64,000 nucleotides of DNA. It comes from Paraburkholderia panacisoli (lineage in GTDB: Bacteria > Pseudomonadota > Gammaproteobacteria > Burkholderiales > Burkholderiaceae). The DNA lies in the NCBI RefSeq assembly GCF_008369935.1, contig NZ_VTUZ01000008.1:62001-126000 (forward strand), given 5' to 3'. A program made the position numbers and the translations under genes. Below are positions 54,834 to 64,000 of the stretch, piece after piece (within the stretch, counting starts at the first letter, position 1; every line of letters begins with the position of its first letter). The notes beneath the pieces were generated by a model. The model did no database searches. It was not told the origin of the DNA and saw nothing but the letters and a program-made list of their open reading frames with translations.

Positions 54834-56384
54834 TCAACCTACCGACAATTGCAGATGCAATTGCGAACGCGCCGGCCCGCCGCCGTCGATCGCTTCGCTC
54901 GCGGCGTCGCGATCCGATTGCGACGACGGTGCGAGACGCGCGGTTTCGATGCGATCGAGGTACTCGGTCGTCACGTCGCCGGTCACGTAGTTGCCGTCGA
55001 AGCACGACGCTTCGAACTCCTTCAGCGCCGGGTTGATGTCGCGCACAGCCTGCTTCAGCGCTTCGACGTCCTGATACACGAGATAATCCGCGCCGATCAT
55101 GCGCGCGACTTCTTCGTCCGTGCGGCCGTGAGCGACGAGTTCACCGCGCGTCGGCATGTCGATGCCGTACACGTTCGGGAATTTCACCGGCGGCGCCGCC
55201 GACGCGAAGATCACCTTGTTCGCGCCCGCATCGCGCGCCATCTGCACGATTTCGTGCGAGGTGGTGCCGCGCACGATCGAGTCGTCGACGATCAACACGT
55301 TCTTGCCCTTGAACTCGATGCCCATCGCGTTCAGCTTCTGGCGCACCGACTTCTTGCGCACCGCCTGGCCCGGCATGATGAAGGTGCGGCCCACGTAGCG
55401 GTTCTTGAAGAAGCCTTCGCGATATTCGACGCCCAGTTTCTTCGCGACTTGCATCGCGGCCGGACGGGACGAGTCGGGAATCGGCATCACGACGTCGATC
55501 GCGACGTCGGGCAGTTCGCGCTTGATCTTTTCGGCGAGGTAATCGCCCATGCGCAGACGCACGTTGTACACCGGCACGCCGTCGAGCACCGAGTCCGGAC
55601 GCGCGAGATACACGAGTTCGAAAATGCAGGGGTTCAGGCTCGGGCTCGTCGCGCATTGCTGCGAATGCAGCTGGCCGTCGATGTCGATGAACACCGCCTC
55701 GCCCGGCGCAACGTCGCGCACGAACTCGAAGCCGATGCCCTCGATCGCCACCGATTCCGACGCCAGCATCCACTCGACGCCTTCAGCCGTTTCCAGTTTG
55801 CCGAGGCACAGCGGACGGATGCCGAACGGGTCACGGAAGCCCAGCAGGCCATAACCGGCGATCAGCGACACGATCGCGTACGAGCCGCGCACCCGGCGAT
55901 GCACGCCCGACACGGCGTTGAACAGCGCGGCCGGATCGAGTTGCAGACCGGAGCTAGCCAGCTGCAATTCGTGCGCGAGCACGTTGAGCATGACTTCCGT
56001 GTCGGAATTGGTGTTGATGTGGCGGCGATCGATGCGGAACATCTCGTCTTTCAACTGCCGCCAGTTGGTCAGGTTGCCGTTGTGCGCGAGGATGATGCCG
56101 AACGGCGCGTTCACGTAGAACGGCTGGGCTTCTTCTTCGCTCGACGCGGAACCGGCGGTCGGGTAACGGACCTGGCCGATACCGGTCGTGCCGGGCAGGC
56201 TGCGCATGTTGCGCGTGCGGAACACGTCGCGCACCATGCCGTTGGCCTTGTGCATGTGGAAGTTGCTGCCGTTCGCTGTCGCGATACCGGCGGCGTCCTG
56301 ACCGCGGTGCTGCAGGAGCAGCAGGCTGTCATAGATCAGCTGGTTGACCGGAGAGTGGGAAACTACGCCTACGATGCCGCACAT
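54834..56384 (-). CDS. purF: Amidophosphoribosyltransferase
   Basis: A 516-residue enzyme for the first step of purine synthesis, making phosphoribosylamine from PRPP and glutamine. The catalytic Cys2 follows the initiator Met (MCGIVGVVSHSPVN), so no propeptide is present, as in the E. coli type. The glutaminase domain has HRGQDAAGI and GIILAHNGNLTN; the phosphoribosyltransferase domain has the PRPP motif VLIVDDSIVRGTTS. No Fe-S cluster cysteines of the Bacillus type are apparent. AAGGA before the ATG supports the start. It lies between cvpA and metZ, the order seen in pseudomonads. Confidence 0.97.
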   Translation of the reverse strand: MCGIVGVVSHSPVNQLIYDSLLLLQHRGQDAAGIATANGSNFHMHKANGMVRDVFRTRNMRSLPGTTGIGQVRYPTAGSASSEEEAQPFYVNAPFGIILAHNGNLTNWRQLKDEMFRIDRRHINTNSDTEVMLNVLAHELQLASSGLQLDPAALFNAVSGVHRRVRGSYAIVSLIAGYGLLGFRDPFGIRPLCLGKLETAEGVEWMLASESVAIEGIGFEFVRDVAPGEAVFIDIDGQLHSQQCATSPSLNPCIFELVYLARPDSVLDGVPVYNVRLRMGDYLAEKIKRELPDVAIDVVMPIPDSSRPAAMQVAKKLGVEYREGFFKNRYVGRTFIMPGQAVRKKSVRQKLNAMGIEFKGKNVLIVDDSIVRGTTSHEIVQMARDAGANKVIFASAAPPVKFPNVYGIDMPTRGELVAHGRTDEEVARMIGADYLVYQDVEALKQAVRDINPALKEFEASCFDGNYVTGDVTTEYLDRIETARLAPSSQSDRDAASEAIDGGGPARSQLHLQLSVG

Positions 56385-56557
56385 GGCATGTCCTTCAAAG
56401 GTACGAAATTCGTCGTGGCGGCCGGTGCCTGCGTGGCGTTCCCAGGAAGGCTTCCTTCAGGGAGTTCGCGTTGCGACGCGACGGTACGCGCTGTCACGCT
56501 AAGGCAGCCGGTTTGCGCCGGAGTCCTGCTGCGTCCCTCTAACCGCTTGCCTGATCG

Positions 56558-57052
56558 TCACACGTGGACGTAGGCAGCAAGCGTCTCGGGAAGCAGCGGT
56601 TTCATTACGTGCACGCCCTCGACCGCATAGGGCCTCAGCAGGGCGTTGCGCCAGAATTCCTGTTGGGGCAGTTCGGTCAAGCCTGCGAGGGCGACCAGAA
56701 TCAGCACCAGAATGACCCCGCGTACGAGGCCGAACATCAAACCGAGCGAGCGGTCCACGCCGCCCAACCCAGTTGCCTGCACGACGCGGCTCAGCAGCGC
56801 GCTCACCACGCTCGCCACCAGCACCACGCCGATCACCAGCAGCGCGAACGCCAGCAGCCACTGGGTCAACGCGCCGCCCGGCCAATGGGCCGGGATATAC
56901 GGCACGACGTAACTGACGAATTCGCAGGCAATGATGAACGCCGCGATCCAGCCGATCAGTCCGAATATCTCCGACAAAAATCCACGCCACGTGCCGCGCA
57001 ACGCCGACAAACCGATCACCGCCATTACAGCGTAGTCGAAGGCCGTGAACAT
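56558..57052 (-). CDS. cvpA: CvpA family protein (colicin V production protein)
   Basis: A 164-residue inner-membrane protein with about four transmembrane helices. The start MFTAFDYAVMAVIGLSALRGTWRGFLSEIFGL is the classical CvpA signature, followed by AFIIACEFVSYV and ending in a short soluble tail. CvpA is needed for colicin V export in E. coli and for bile and envelope stress tolerance; its biochemical role is unclear. As in many proteobacteria it precedes purF. It starts seven bases after the SPOR-protein stop, so these are co-transcribed. The gap to purF is 173 bases. Confidence 0.93.
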   Translation of the reverse strand: MFTAFDYAVMAVIGLSALRGTWRGFLSEIFGLIGWIAAFIIACEFVSYVVPYIPAHWPGGALTQWLLAFALLVIGVVLVASVVSALLSRVVQATGLGGVDRSLGLMFGLVRGVILVLILVALAGLTELPQQEFWRNALLRPYAVEGVHVMKPLLPETLAAYVHV

Positions 57053-57059
57053 CGCTCGC

Positions 57060-57983
57060 TTACTGTGCAGCGCCGTTGTTCGCGCCCGACGTCAAGCCGG
57101 CCTCGCGAACCTTCGCGATCGCGGCGGTTGCCGCTGCACGATCGGCGAACGGACCGGCGCGCAACAGCGTGAGCGTCGAGCCGTCTGCCTGCTTACGATG
57201 TTCGGTATATGCGGGCACCCCCGCGGCTTTCAACTTGGTCGCCCAGGTACGCGCGTTGGCGTCGTTCGAAAACGCGCCGAGTTGCACCGCGAAACGGCTG
57301 CCAGGCGGCGATGCCGGCGTGCCGGAATTCGCGTCCGCGCGGGCGGCGGCGTTGTTTATTTCGTCGTCGCTCGGGGCCGGCGCGCTTTCTGCGCTGTGCG
57401 TGGCCGGCGTGCGGACCGGTTTGGTTGGCGTGGCCGGCGCTGCGGGCGCAGCCGGTGCGGTATTGGCCGCGACAGCGGGTGCCTGCGGCTTCGGCGCCGG
57501 CTTGACTGCGGGCGCGGGCGTAGCGTTCGTGTCCGCGCTTTGCTTTGCCGCACCGGACTGGCCTGGCTTGGCTGCCGGCGTCGCCGCAAGGCTGGACGCG
57601 GCAAGACCCGCGTCGGGCGTCGGGTTGTCGGGTGCCACACCGGCCTGGGTGTCTTCTGTGGTCTTGTGGGCGACCTTCGGCGCGGGCCGACTCGGAATGT
57701 CGATCGAAATGTCGTCGGTGACTGGCTTGGGATGCGAATCCAGCACCATTGGCAGGATGATCACCGCAGCCACGACCAGCGCGATCGCGCCGACCAGCCG
57801 GCGCCGCGCGCGCTGCTTTTCCGGCAACGTAGGGTCGAGCAGCATCGCATCGGCATCGACGGTGCGCTCCGTGCGGCGGGTGCGCCGCTCCACTCGCTCA
57901 CCGCGGGCGGCCCGATTGGAACTGGTGTTTGCGCCGCGCCGGGTGGGCGCGTCGTCTTTCTTGCCGAACGAGAAAATTCCCAT
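57060..57983 (-). CDS. SPOR-domain cell-division protein (DedD-like)
   Basis: A 307-residue bitopic membrane protein. A basic cytoplasmic part (residues 1-48) ends at a single transmembrane segment LVGAIALVVAAVIILPMVL. A long Ala/Pro-rich periplasmic linker (about 90-220) leads to a C-terminal SPOR domain (FAVQLGAFSNDANARTWATKLKAAGVPAYT, ending SGANNGAAQ), which binds denuded septal peptidoglycan. The layout and position between folC and cvpA agree with DedD. The linker is low-complexity, the rest conserved-looking. It is 29 bases from folC. Confidence 0.9.
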   Translation of the reverse strand: MGIFSFGKKDDAPTRRGANTSSNRAARGERVERRTRRTERTVDADAMLLDPTLPEKQRARRRLVGAIALVVAAVIILPMVLDSHPKPVTDDISIDIPSRPAPKVAHKTTEDTQAGVAPDNPTPDAGLAASSLAATPAAKPGQSGAAKQSADTNATPAPAVKPAPKPQAPAVAANTAPAAPAAPATPTKPVRTPATHSAESAPAPSDDEINNAAARADANSGTPASPPGSRFAVQLGAFSNDANARTWATKLKAAGVPAYTEHRKQADGSTLTLLRAGPFADRAAATAAIAKVREAGLTSGANNGAAQ

Positions 57984-58012
57984 GAATCGCTTGGTTCGAG
58001 CCTGGCGCCCGT

Positions 58013-59323
58013 TCAGTGTTGCTGCGATTTCCGGTAGGCCATGACGCCTGCTACCGTATAGAAACTGCCGAAAACCACGATTCTATCATTCTCTGACGCA
58101 CGTTTTAGCGCGTCTTGGAAAGCCTCTGCGGGTGTTGCGTAGCGCATCACGCTGCTATCGGCGCTCTCGCCCACGCCCTGCTCGCGCAACGCCGTTTCGA
58201 GCTCTTTCGCCGACGCCGCGCGCGGGGTCGGCAAATCGGTCACGCACCAATGGTCGATCTCGCCCTTGAGATGCGCCAATACGCCGGCAATGTCCTTGTC
58301 GCGCATCGCGCCGAACACCGCGTAGGTGTACGGGAAAAAGCCCATGTTGCCGAGGTTTTGCGTCAGCACCGCGGCCGCGTGCGGATTGTGGCCGACATCC
58401 AGCACGATGGCCGGCTTGCCGGGCAACACCTGGAAACGTCCCGGCAGTTCCACGTTGGCGAGCCCGAGCCGGATGTCCTGCGCCGATACCGGCAACCGGT
58501 CGCGCAGCGCTTCGAGACCGGCCAGCGCCGCCGACGTGTTGATCAACTGATTCGCGCCGCGCAACGCGGGATAAGCGAGCGCCGAACGCCGCATTGTCGG
58601 ACCGACGTAGCTCCATTGCTGACGCTCGCTGCCCGCTTGGCCTTCGTAGCGGAAATCGCGGCCGAATAGCCACAGTTCGGCGCCGATCTTCTCAGCATGG
58701 TCGATCAGCGATTGCGGCGGCACCGGGTCCGCGCAGATCGCCGGCTTGCCCGGACGGAAAATGCCGGCTTTTTCGAAGGCGATCTTCTCGCGCGTGTCGC
58801 CGAGATAGTCCGTATGGTCGAGATCGATGCTGGTGATGATCGCGCAGTCCGTATCGAGGATGTTGACCGCGTCGAGGCGGCCGCCCAGGCCGACTTCGAA
58901 AATCACCGCGTCGAGTCCCCGCGAAGCGAACAGGCTCATGATTGCCAGTGTCGTGAATTCGAAGTAGGTCAGCGTGACCGGCTCTGCGAGGCTAAGACGT
59001 GCAGCTTCGACGGCCTCGAAATGCGGCAGCAGATCCGCGTCGCTCGCCATTTCGCCGTTCACGCGCGCGCGCTCGTTGAACGAGAGCAGATGCGGCGACG
59101 TGTGGCAGCCGACCGTAAAACCGGCGCGCAGCAAGATGGATTCAAGGATCGCGCACGTCGAGCCCTTGCCGTTCGTGCCGCCGACCGTGATGACCGGGCA
59201 GGCAAACGACAGTTGCATCGCGTCGTGCACCTGGGAGATACGGCCCAAACCCATGTCGATGCCGACCGGATGCGCGGATTCAAGGTGCGTGAGCCACGCG
59301 TCGAGGGTGGGAAATGTGGTCAT
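58013..59323 (-). CDS. folC: Bifunctional dihydrofolate/folylpolyglutamate synthase
   Basis: A 436-residue Mur-ligase-type enzyme that adds glutamate to dihydropteroate and to folates. The P-loop is VGGTNGKGSTCAILESIL (residues 47-64), and the family line continues with GCHTSPHLLSFNERARVNG, FEVGLGGRLDAVNILD, SIDLDHTDYLG and LDVGHNPHAA. The length matches the E. coli enzyme (422). The start at 59323 precedes the conserved LTHLESAHPVGIDMGLGRI. It stands in the accD-folC-SPOR-cvpA-purF order; about 280 bases with a strong hairpin separate it from accD. Confidence 0.96.
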   Translation of the reverse strand: MTTFPTLDAWLTHLESAHPVGIDMGLGRISQVHDAMQLSFACPVITVGGTNGKGSTCAILESILLRAGFTVGCHTSPHLLSFNERARVNGEMASDADLLPHFEAVEAARLSLAEPVTLTYFEFTTLAIMSLFASRGLDAVIFEVGLGGRLDAVNILDTDCAIITSIDLDHTDYLGDTREKIAFEKAGIFRPGKPAICADPVPPQSLIDHAEKIGAELWLFGRDFRYEGQAGSERQQWSYVGPTMRRSALAYPALRGANQLINTSAALAGLEALRDRLPVSAQDIRLGLANVELPGRFQVLPGKPAIVLDVGHNPHAAAVLTQNLGNMGFFPYTYAVFGAMRDKDIAGVLAHLKGEIDHWCVTDLPTPRAASAKELETALREQGVGESADSSVMRYATPAEAFQDALKRASENDRIVVFGSFYTVAGVMAYRKSQQH

Positions 59324-59489
59324 GGGGTGAATCGCGAGTGAATCGGTTTTAGGCAGTCTGGCGAAAGTGCGCGGGCGGGGCCACTGCGGCCGGCAGAACG
59401 CAGCGCGGCGGGCACTTTATGCGCAGAAAGCCGCGCGGGCAGCCTGGCTAACGCCGCTGCGTTGCGAGACCGTGATTATCCCGGAAATG

Positions 59490-59525
59490 ACAGCGCGCCG
59501 CTTGATCACTCACGCGGCGCGCTGT
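59490..59525 (-). terminator. Strong hairpin between accD and folC
   Basis: ACAGCGCGCCGC and GCGGCGCGCTGT pair perfectly over 12 bases around a 12-base loop in the 280-base gap. On the minus strand it is followed by CATTTCC, a weak T-tail. It could terminate accD transcription or attenuate the downstream fol-pur genes. The remainder of the gap shows no gene. Confidence 0.45.
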
Positions 59526-59602
59526 TTCTTGCTGCTCTTCGGACCGCAACGCCCGATCTACGAACGGCGACGCGGCGGTCTATCGCTCTGTACGGCCTCT
59601 GC

Positions 59603-60475
59603 TTACGCGACGGCGTCCGCTGGCTGATGGCTCAACAGCGCCATCAATTGCGCCAGTTCTTCGCGCAGCTTGCGACGGTCGACGATCATGTCGATCGCGC
59701 CCTTGGTCAGCAGGAATTCGGCGCGCTGGAAGCCTTCCGGCAGCTTTTCGCGGACGGTTTGTTCGATCACGCGCGGGCCGGCGAAGCCGATCAGTGCCTT
59801 CGGCTCGGCGATCACCACGTCGCCGAGAAACGCGAAACTCGCGGACACGCCGCCCATGGTCGGATCGGTCAGCACGGAGATGAACGGCAGCTTGGCTTCA
59901 GCGAGCTTGGTCAGCATGGCCGTGGTCTTCGCCATTTGCATCAGCGACAGCAGACTTTCCTGCATCCGCGCGCCGCCCGAAGCGGTGAAGCAGATAAACG
60001 GCACCTTCTGTTCGAGCGCGTTCTGCGCGCCGCGCGCGAAGCGTTCACCGACTACCGAACCCATCGAGCCGCCCATGAACGAGAACTCGAAGCACGCGAC
60101 CACCACCGGCAAAGTATGGATTGCGCCGCCCATCACAACCATGGCATCGGTTTCGTCGGTATCGTCCATCGCCTCTTTCAGGCGCTCCGGATACTTGCGG
60201 CTGTCCTTGAACTTCAGCGCGTCGACCGGGACGATTTCCTGGCCGATCTCGTAACGGCCTTCCGGATCGAGCAGGCCATCGAGCCGCTCACGCGCGCCGA
60301 TGCGCATGTGATGGTCGCACTTCGGGCAAACATGCAGATTGGCCTCGACGTCGTTGCGGTACAGCACGGCTTCGCACGACGGGCACTTGATCCACAGGCC
60401 TTCCGGAATCCCCTTGCGGCTCTTCGGGTCGGTTTGTTTGATTTTCGGCGGCAGCAGCTTGTCGAGCCAGCTCAT
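59603..60475 (-). CDS. accD: Acetyl-CoA carboxylase carboxyltransferase subunit beta
   Basis: A 290-residue subunit that, with AccA, transfers the carboxyl group from biotin to acetyl-CoA to start fatty-acid synthesis. The N-terminal zinc ribbon has Cys31, Cys34, Cys50 and Cys53 (CPSC and CPKC), and the crotonase-like core shows [26 protein letters not shown] and [12 protein letters not shown]. The ATG at 60475 follows AGAAGGA with good spacing; a start seven codons earlier is not needed. It lies 78 bases after trpA, with a hairpin in between. Confidence 0.97.
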   Translation of the reverse strand: MSWLDKLLPPKIKQTDPKSRKGIPEGLWIKCPSCEAVLYRNDVEANLHVCPKCDHHMRIGARERLDGLLDPEGRYEIGQEIVPVDALKFKDSRKYPERLKEAMDDTDETDAMVVMGGAIHTLPVVVACFEFSFMGGSMGSVVGERFARGAQNALEQKVPFICFTASGGARMQESLLSLMQMAKTTAMLTKLAEAKLPFISVLTDPTMGGVSASFAFLGDVVIAEPKALIGFAGPRVIEQTVREKLPEGFQRAEFLLTKGAIDMIVDRRKLREELAQLMALLSHQPADAVA

Positions 60476-60504
60476 ATTGAATCCTTCTGGGGTCACGGTC
60501 GCGC

Positions 60505-60529
60505 GAACGGCGGGACAAGCCCGCCGTTC
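60505..60529 (-). other. Hairpin between trpA and accD
   Basis: GAACGGCGGG and CCCGCCGTTC form an exact ten-base-pair stem with a five-base loop, 30 bases before the accD ATG. No T-run follows on the minus strand (GCGCGACC), so it is more likely an RNA-stability or processing element than a terminator. Confidence 0.5.
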
Positions 60530-60553
60530 ACACTACAGCGACAAAAATAACTG

Positions 60554-61366
60554 TTATCGGGCAGTCGCGACGCTATCGAGCGCCTCGCGCACTTCCGCGA
60601 CGAAACGTGTCAGCGTCTCAGCGGCGGTGTCGGGTGCTGCCTGTTCGAGCAGTTGGACGATACGGCTGCCGATCACGACGGCATCGGACACCTCGGCTAC
60701 CGAACGCGCAGTTTGCGCGTCACGGATGCCGAAACCGACGCCCACCGGCAGGGGAACTCGCGACTTGATCGCCGGGATTTTACTCGCGATGCTGGAAACG
60801 TCCAGATTTGCCGCCCCGGTCACGCCTTTCAACGACACATAGTAGACGTAACCGCTGGCAATCTTGCCGACTTCCGCGATGCGCTCGTCCGTCGACGTGG
60901 GCGCAAGCAGAAAGATTGGATCGATGCCAGCAGATCGCATCTGTTCGGCGAAATTCGCACACTCTTCCGGCGGGTAGTCGACAACCAGCACACCATCGAC
61001 GCCGGCCTCATTGGCCGCTTTCGCGAAGGCTTCGGTACCCATCCGTTCGATCGGATTGGCGTAGCCCATCAGCACCACGGGCGTTTTATCGTTGGTTTCG
61101 CGAAAGCGCTTGACGTCGGCGAGCACGTGGCGCAGCGACACACCCTGCGCCAGCGCGCGTTCGGACGACTGCTGGATCACCGGACCGTCGGCCATCGGGT
61201 CCGAAAACGGCACGCCGATTTCGATCACATCCGCGCCGCCGGCAGCGAGCGCGTGCATGAATTCGACCGTGCGAGCGGGGTCCGGATCGCCAGCGGTCAT
61301 GAACGGAATCAGGCCTTTTTTACCCTCGGCGGACAGCGCGGCAAACGTGTTCTTGATACGGGACAT
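60554..61366 (-). CDS. trpA: Tryptophan synthase alpha subunit
   Basis: A 270-residue TIM-barrel enzyme that releases indole from indole-3-glycerol phosphate and passes it to TrpB. The catalytic residues fall at the standard positions Glu49 ([11 protein letters not shown]) and Asp60 (MADGPVIQ). PFMTAGDPD near residue 21 and [10 protein letters not shown] further on bind the phosphate. It is separated from trpB by a DNA methyltransferase gene, an insertion in the usual trpBA order. The spacing to that gene's stop is 46 bases. Confidence 0.97.
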   Translation of the reverse strand: MSRIKNTFAALSAEGKKGLIPFMTAGDPDPARTVEFMHALAAGGADVIEIGVPFSDPMADGPVIQQSSERALAQGVSLRHVLADVKRFRETNDKTPVVLMGYANPIERMGTEAFAKAANEAGVDGVLVVDYPPEECANFAEQMRSAGIDPIFLLAPTSTDERIAEVGKIASGYVYYVSLKGVTGAANLDVSSIASKIPAIKSRVPLPVGVGFGIRDAQTARSVAEVSDAVVIGSRIVQLLEQAAPDTAAETLTRFVAEVREALDSVATAR

Positions 61367-61412
61367 GGAATATTCTCGGAATTTTGGCTACTGCGCGCTT
61401 ATCGCAGGTCAC

Positions 61413-62321
61413 TCATTGCACTTCAGTCTGCCGTTGCGGCTTGGCTTTGGCGCGGCGAGGCACGGGATGAGAAGCGGCGGCGCTGACGCGCTCGCGCGCT
61501 ATCGCGCAGTAACTTTCATTGATCTCATAGCCGACGAATTCGCGCTGCTGACGGGCGCAAGCGACTGCGGTTGTACCACTGCCCATGAACGGGTCGAGCA
61601 CGCGGCCGCCCTTCGGACAACTGGCGAGCACCATCCGCTCGACGATCTCCAGCGGCTTCTGGGTGGGGTGAGCGACGCGTTCAGCGTGTTGCCGATGCAG
61701 CCGCGATACCGACCAGACATCCTTGGGATTATAGCCAAGCTCCAACCACTTGCTGCCTTCGAACAACTTACGCGAACGCGCCTTCTTCGTGATGGCATCG
61801 TACGGGATGCGGACGGGATCGAGGTCGAAGAAGTAATCCTTCGACACCGCGAAAAAACCGATGTTGTCGTGCACCGAGGTGAATCGGCGCACGGTGCCGC
61901 CCATGCTCGGTACGCGCCGGTCCCAGATGATTTCGTTGATCATCGTGAGTTTTGTCTTCAGGAAGCTGAAGATTTCCGGCGAATACTGCCAGGTGCAGAA
62001 AATGTAGAGCGACCCCGTCGGCTTGAGCTTCGGAATAGCCAACTCCAGCCAGCTCCGCGTCCAGACGAGAAAATCCTCGCCTGTGCGCATGTCGGAGTCG
62101 TTACCGTAGTCCTTGCCGAGCCCGTAAGGCGGATCGCATACGATCAGGTCGATCGACGCGTCGGGAATGTTCGCTACATCGGTCAGAAAATCGCGGTTCA
62201 ACAGCCGAATGCCGGCCGGCACTTGCGGTAGCAACGGGGCAGGTGCCGCGGCCGCCGCTACCTCGGCGGCCGGATTCTGGATTTCACTCGCCGGCTGCGG
62301 CTCGTCGAACTCGTCGCGCAT
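61413..62321 (-). CDS. Beta-class site-specific DNA methyltransferase (amino-methyltransferase) within the trp operon
   Basis: A 302-residue orphan methyltransferase. The catalytic motif IV is DPPYG (63-67, in LIVCDPPYGLGKDYG) and precedes the SAM-binding motif I DPFMGSGTTAVACA in the C-terminal part, which is the beta-class order (as in CcrM). The first 35 residues are Ala/Pro-rich. No restriction enzyme is nearby, so it probably regulates rather than defends. From memory, a homologue beside trpB in Burkholderia cenocepacia methylates GTWWAC and affects gene expression; I am not certain of this. The ATG at 62321 is 11 bases after trpB. Confidence 0.88.
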   Translation of the reverse strand: MRDEFDEPQPASEIQNPAAEVAAAAAPAPLLPQVPAGIRLLNRDFLTDVANIPDASIDLIVCDPPYGLGKDYGNDSDMRTGEDFLVWTRSWLELAIPKLKPTGSLYIFCTWQYSPEIFSFLKTKLTMINEIIWDRRVPSMGGTVRRFTSVHDNIGFFAVSKDYFFDLDPVRIPYDAITKKARSRKLFEGSKWLELGYNPKDVWSVSRLHRQHAERVAHPTQKPLEIVERMVLASCPKGGRVLDPFMGSGTTAVACARQQREFVGYEINESYCAIARERVSAAASHPVPRRAKAKPQRQTEVQ

Positions 62322-62332
62322 CGTCGGGGCGC

Positions 62333-63526
62333 TCAGAACTGGATGCCCGATCGCTCGGCGACCGTGTGCATGTCCTTGTCGCCTCGGCCCGACAGATTGA
62401 CCAGCAGGACCTTGTCCTTCGGCAGCGTGGGCGCGAGCTTCGCGGCGTAGGCCAGCGCGTGGCTGGACTCGAGCGCCGGAATGATGCCCTCGATGCGGCA
62501 GCAATCGTGGAATGCTTTGAGCGCCTCTTCGTCGGTGATACCGACATATTGCGCGCGATTGCTCTCTTTTAGCCACGCGTGCTCGGGACCGACGCCCGGA
62601 TAGTCGAGGCCGGCCGATACCGAATGAGTCTCGATAATCTGACCGTTTTCGTCCTGAAGCAGATACGTGCGGTTGCCATGCAGAACGCCTGGACTGCCAC
62701 CGATCAGCGAAGCCGCGTGACGACCGGTTTCGATGCCATCGCCAGCCGCTTCGACGCCGATCAATTGCACGGAACTGTCGTCGATGTACGGATAAAAGAT
62801 GCCCATTGCGTTCGAACCGCCGCCAACGCACGCGATCACGACATCAGGCTGGCGTCCGACCATTTCCGGCATTTGCACCTTGCATTCATCGCCGATCACG
62901 CGCTGGAAATCTCGCACCATCATGGGGTAAGGATGCGGACCCGCCACCGTGCCGATGATGTAGAACGTGTTTTCGACATTCGTCACCCAATCGCGCATGG
63001 CTTCGTTCAGCGCGTCCTTCAGGGTGCGCGAGCCGGATTCCACCGGCACCACGGTCGCGCCGAGCAGCTTCATGCGGTAGACATTGGCGGCCTGGCGTCG
63101 CACGTCCTCTGCGCCCATGTAGACCACGCATTCCATCCCGAAACGCGCGGCGATGGTCGCCGTGGCCACACCGTGCTGACCGGCGCCGGTTTCCGCGATC
63201 ACGCGCGGTTTGCCCATGCGTTTGGCGAGCAGCGCCTGGCCGATCACGTTGTTGATCTTGTGCGCGCCAGTGTGGTTGAGGTCTTCCCGCTTGAAGAAAA
63301 CCTGCGCGCCGCCGAGCAGTTCGCTCCAGCGCTGCGCGTGATAAATCGGCGATGGGCGGCCGACGAAATGCTTCAATTCGCGCTCGTATTCGGCGACGAA
63401 GTCGGGATCTTTCTGATATTTCTCGTACGCTTCACGCAACTCGTCGAGCGCATGAACCAGGGTTTCGGCGACGAACACGCCGCCAAATTGGCCGAAATGG
63501 CCTCTTTCGTCAGGCAAGTTATACAT
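62333..63526 (-). CDS. trpB: Tryptophan synthase beta subunit
   Basis: A 397-residue PLP enzyme joining indole and serine to tryptophan. The PLP lysine is Lys90 in [32 protein letters not shown] for the cofactor phosphate and the C-terminal LSGRGDKD are present. The start [23 protein letters not shown] is conserved, so the ATG at 63526 is preferred over one 21 codons upstream. It is 59 bases after trpF and is followed at once by the methyltransferase gene. Confidence 0.97.
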   Translation of the reverse strand: MYNLPDERGHFGQFGGVFVAETLVHALDELREAYEKYQKDPDFVAEYERELKHFVGRPSPIYHAQRWSELLGGAQVFFKREDLNHTGAHKINNVIGQALLAKRMGKPRVIAETGAGQHGVATATIAARFGMECVVYMGAEDVRRQAANVYRMKLLGATVVPVESGSRTLKDALNEAMRDWVTNVENTFYIIGTVAGPHPYPMMVRDFQRVIGDECKVQMPEMVGRQPDVVIACVGGGSNAMGIFYPYIDDSSVQLIGVEAAGDGIETGRHAASLIGGSPGVLHGNRTYLLQDENGQIIETHSVSAGLDYPGVGPEHAWLKESNRAQYVGITDEEALKAFHDCCRIEGIIPALESSHALAYAAKLAPTLPKDKVLLVNLSGRGDKDMHTVAERSGIQF

Positions 63527-63585
63527 GGTGATCACTCTTCTCAGTGTGGCGAACGGCTCGCGTATGAGAAAGCCGCTGGCCTGAA

Positions 63586-64000
63586 TCATTCGGCATCTGC
63601 TGCGCGCACCGCGCGCACGAATGCCGCCATCCGGGCGTGATCCTTCACGCCCTTGGCGCCCGCGACTTCGATGCCGCTCGAGACATCGACCGCGTACGGG
63701 CGCACGCGATGGATCGCGTCACTGACGTTTTGCGCGTTCAACCCACCACTCAAAACGGCCCGACGCGCGAGCTCTGCTGGAATAAGTGACCAATCGAAAA
63801 CCTTCCCGCCGCCGCCATAGCCTTCGACATGGGTGTCGAACAGAAGACCACTGGCCGCTGAATAGTTGAGAGCCGATTTTACCAAATCGGCCGGTCGAGT
63901 GTCCGCCGCGACGCGCAACGCTCGCAACCATGGCAAACCCGCAACGCCCGCGAGCGATTCGCACTGCTCGGCGGTCTCGTCGCCGTGAAATTGAAGCAGG
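63586..64000 (-). CDS. trpF: Phosphoribosylanthranilate isomerase, partial (N-terminus outside window)
   Basis: The last 138 residues of a TrpF barrel are in the window, starting within the LLQFHGDET segment, the conserved QLHG strand. The C-terminal half carries the phosphate-binding elements [10 protein letters not shown] and the VDVSSGIE motif (catalytic-site serine region) and ends with [17 protein letters not shown], typical of TrpF. It isomerises phosphoribosylanthranilate in tryptophan synthesis. It is the upstream-most gene of the visible minus-strand array; trpB follows after 59 bases. Confidence 0.93.
   Translation of the reverse strand, partial: LLQFHGDETAEQCESLAGVAGLPWLRALRVAADTRPADLVKSALNYSAASGLLFDTHVEGYGGGGKVFDWSLIPAELARRAVLSGGLNAQNVSDAIHRVRPYAVDVSSGIEVAGAKGVKDHARMAAFVRAVRAADAE

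Overview
The window looks like a piece of a high-GC betaproteobacterial genome, most likely Paraburkholderia or a close Burkholderiaceae relative. Pointers are the BPSS1780-family membrane protein behind thrB, the DUF3563 mini-protein, the trpB-methyltransferase-trpA arrangement, the FAD-glucose-dehydrogenase-type three-subunit operon and the strongly GC3-biased codon use. This is inferred from gene content only. No tRNA, rRNA, insertion sequence, prophage or CRISPR array was seen; the DNA reads as chromosomal backbone with a few accessory inserts.

Layout. 1-5.5 kb: partial dienelactone hydrolase, ndh, polA, and a LOG-family nucleotidase whose start codon is one base away from the polA start on the other strand. 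5.7-11.1 kb: split chromate transporter, amn, DUF2782 protein, thrB and a BPSS1780 membrane protein. 11.2-14.5 kb: ohrR and ohr with matching palindromic operators, a photolyase and a TspO pseudogene carrying three lesions. 14.6-17.2 kb: DUF3563 mini-protein, PHB-depolymerase-type esterase and PAP2 phosphatase. 17.2-20.4 kb: molybdate uptake (modABC) behind a clear ModE site, with modE convergent. 20.6-25.5 kb: SDR enzyme, tautomerase/LysR pair, an Ala/Lys/His-rich secreted protein, a RES-Xre toxin-antitoxin pair and a PPP-family phosphatase. 25.7-29.5 kb: membrane FAD dehydrogenase complex (small subunit, [3Fe-4S] GMC subunit, tri-haem cytochrome c).

31.0-49.6 kb is the centrepiece: glgE, treS-maltokinase fusion, glgB, glgX, treZ, malQ and treY, all on one strand and mostly overlapping. 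Together they could turn alpha-glucan into trehalose (GlgX/TreY/TreZ) and trehalose back into branched alpha-glucan through maltose and maltose-1-phosphate (TreS, Mak, GlgE, GlgB), with MalQ recycling short maltodextrins. No glgA, glgC or glgP is present here. GlgE carries an extra N-terminal amylase-like domain that seems to have lost its acid/base glutamate.

49.6-53.3 kb: CNNM/CorC-type membrane protein, a histidine-kinase-like protein with a broken ATP-binding domain, FKBP isomerase and an AraC regulator. 53.3-64 kb (all minus strand): trpF (partial), trpB, a beta-class DNA methyltransferase, trpA, accD, folC, a SPOR protein, cvpA, purF and metZ, which resembles the pseudomonad accD-folC-cvpA-purF-metZ array. 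Between purF and metZ lies a likely SAM-II-type riboswitch followed by an intrinsic terminator, so metZ can be switched separately from the genes before it.

The most useful leads are the purF-metZ leader RNA, the seven-gene glucan/trehalose operon with its GlgE pseudo-amylase domain, the palindromes around the DUF3563 promoter, the pseudokinase-like histidine kinase and the decayed tspO. I did not see a clearly undescribed multi-gene system.
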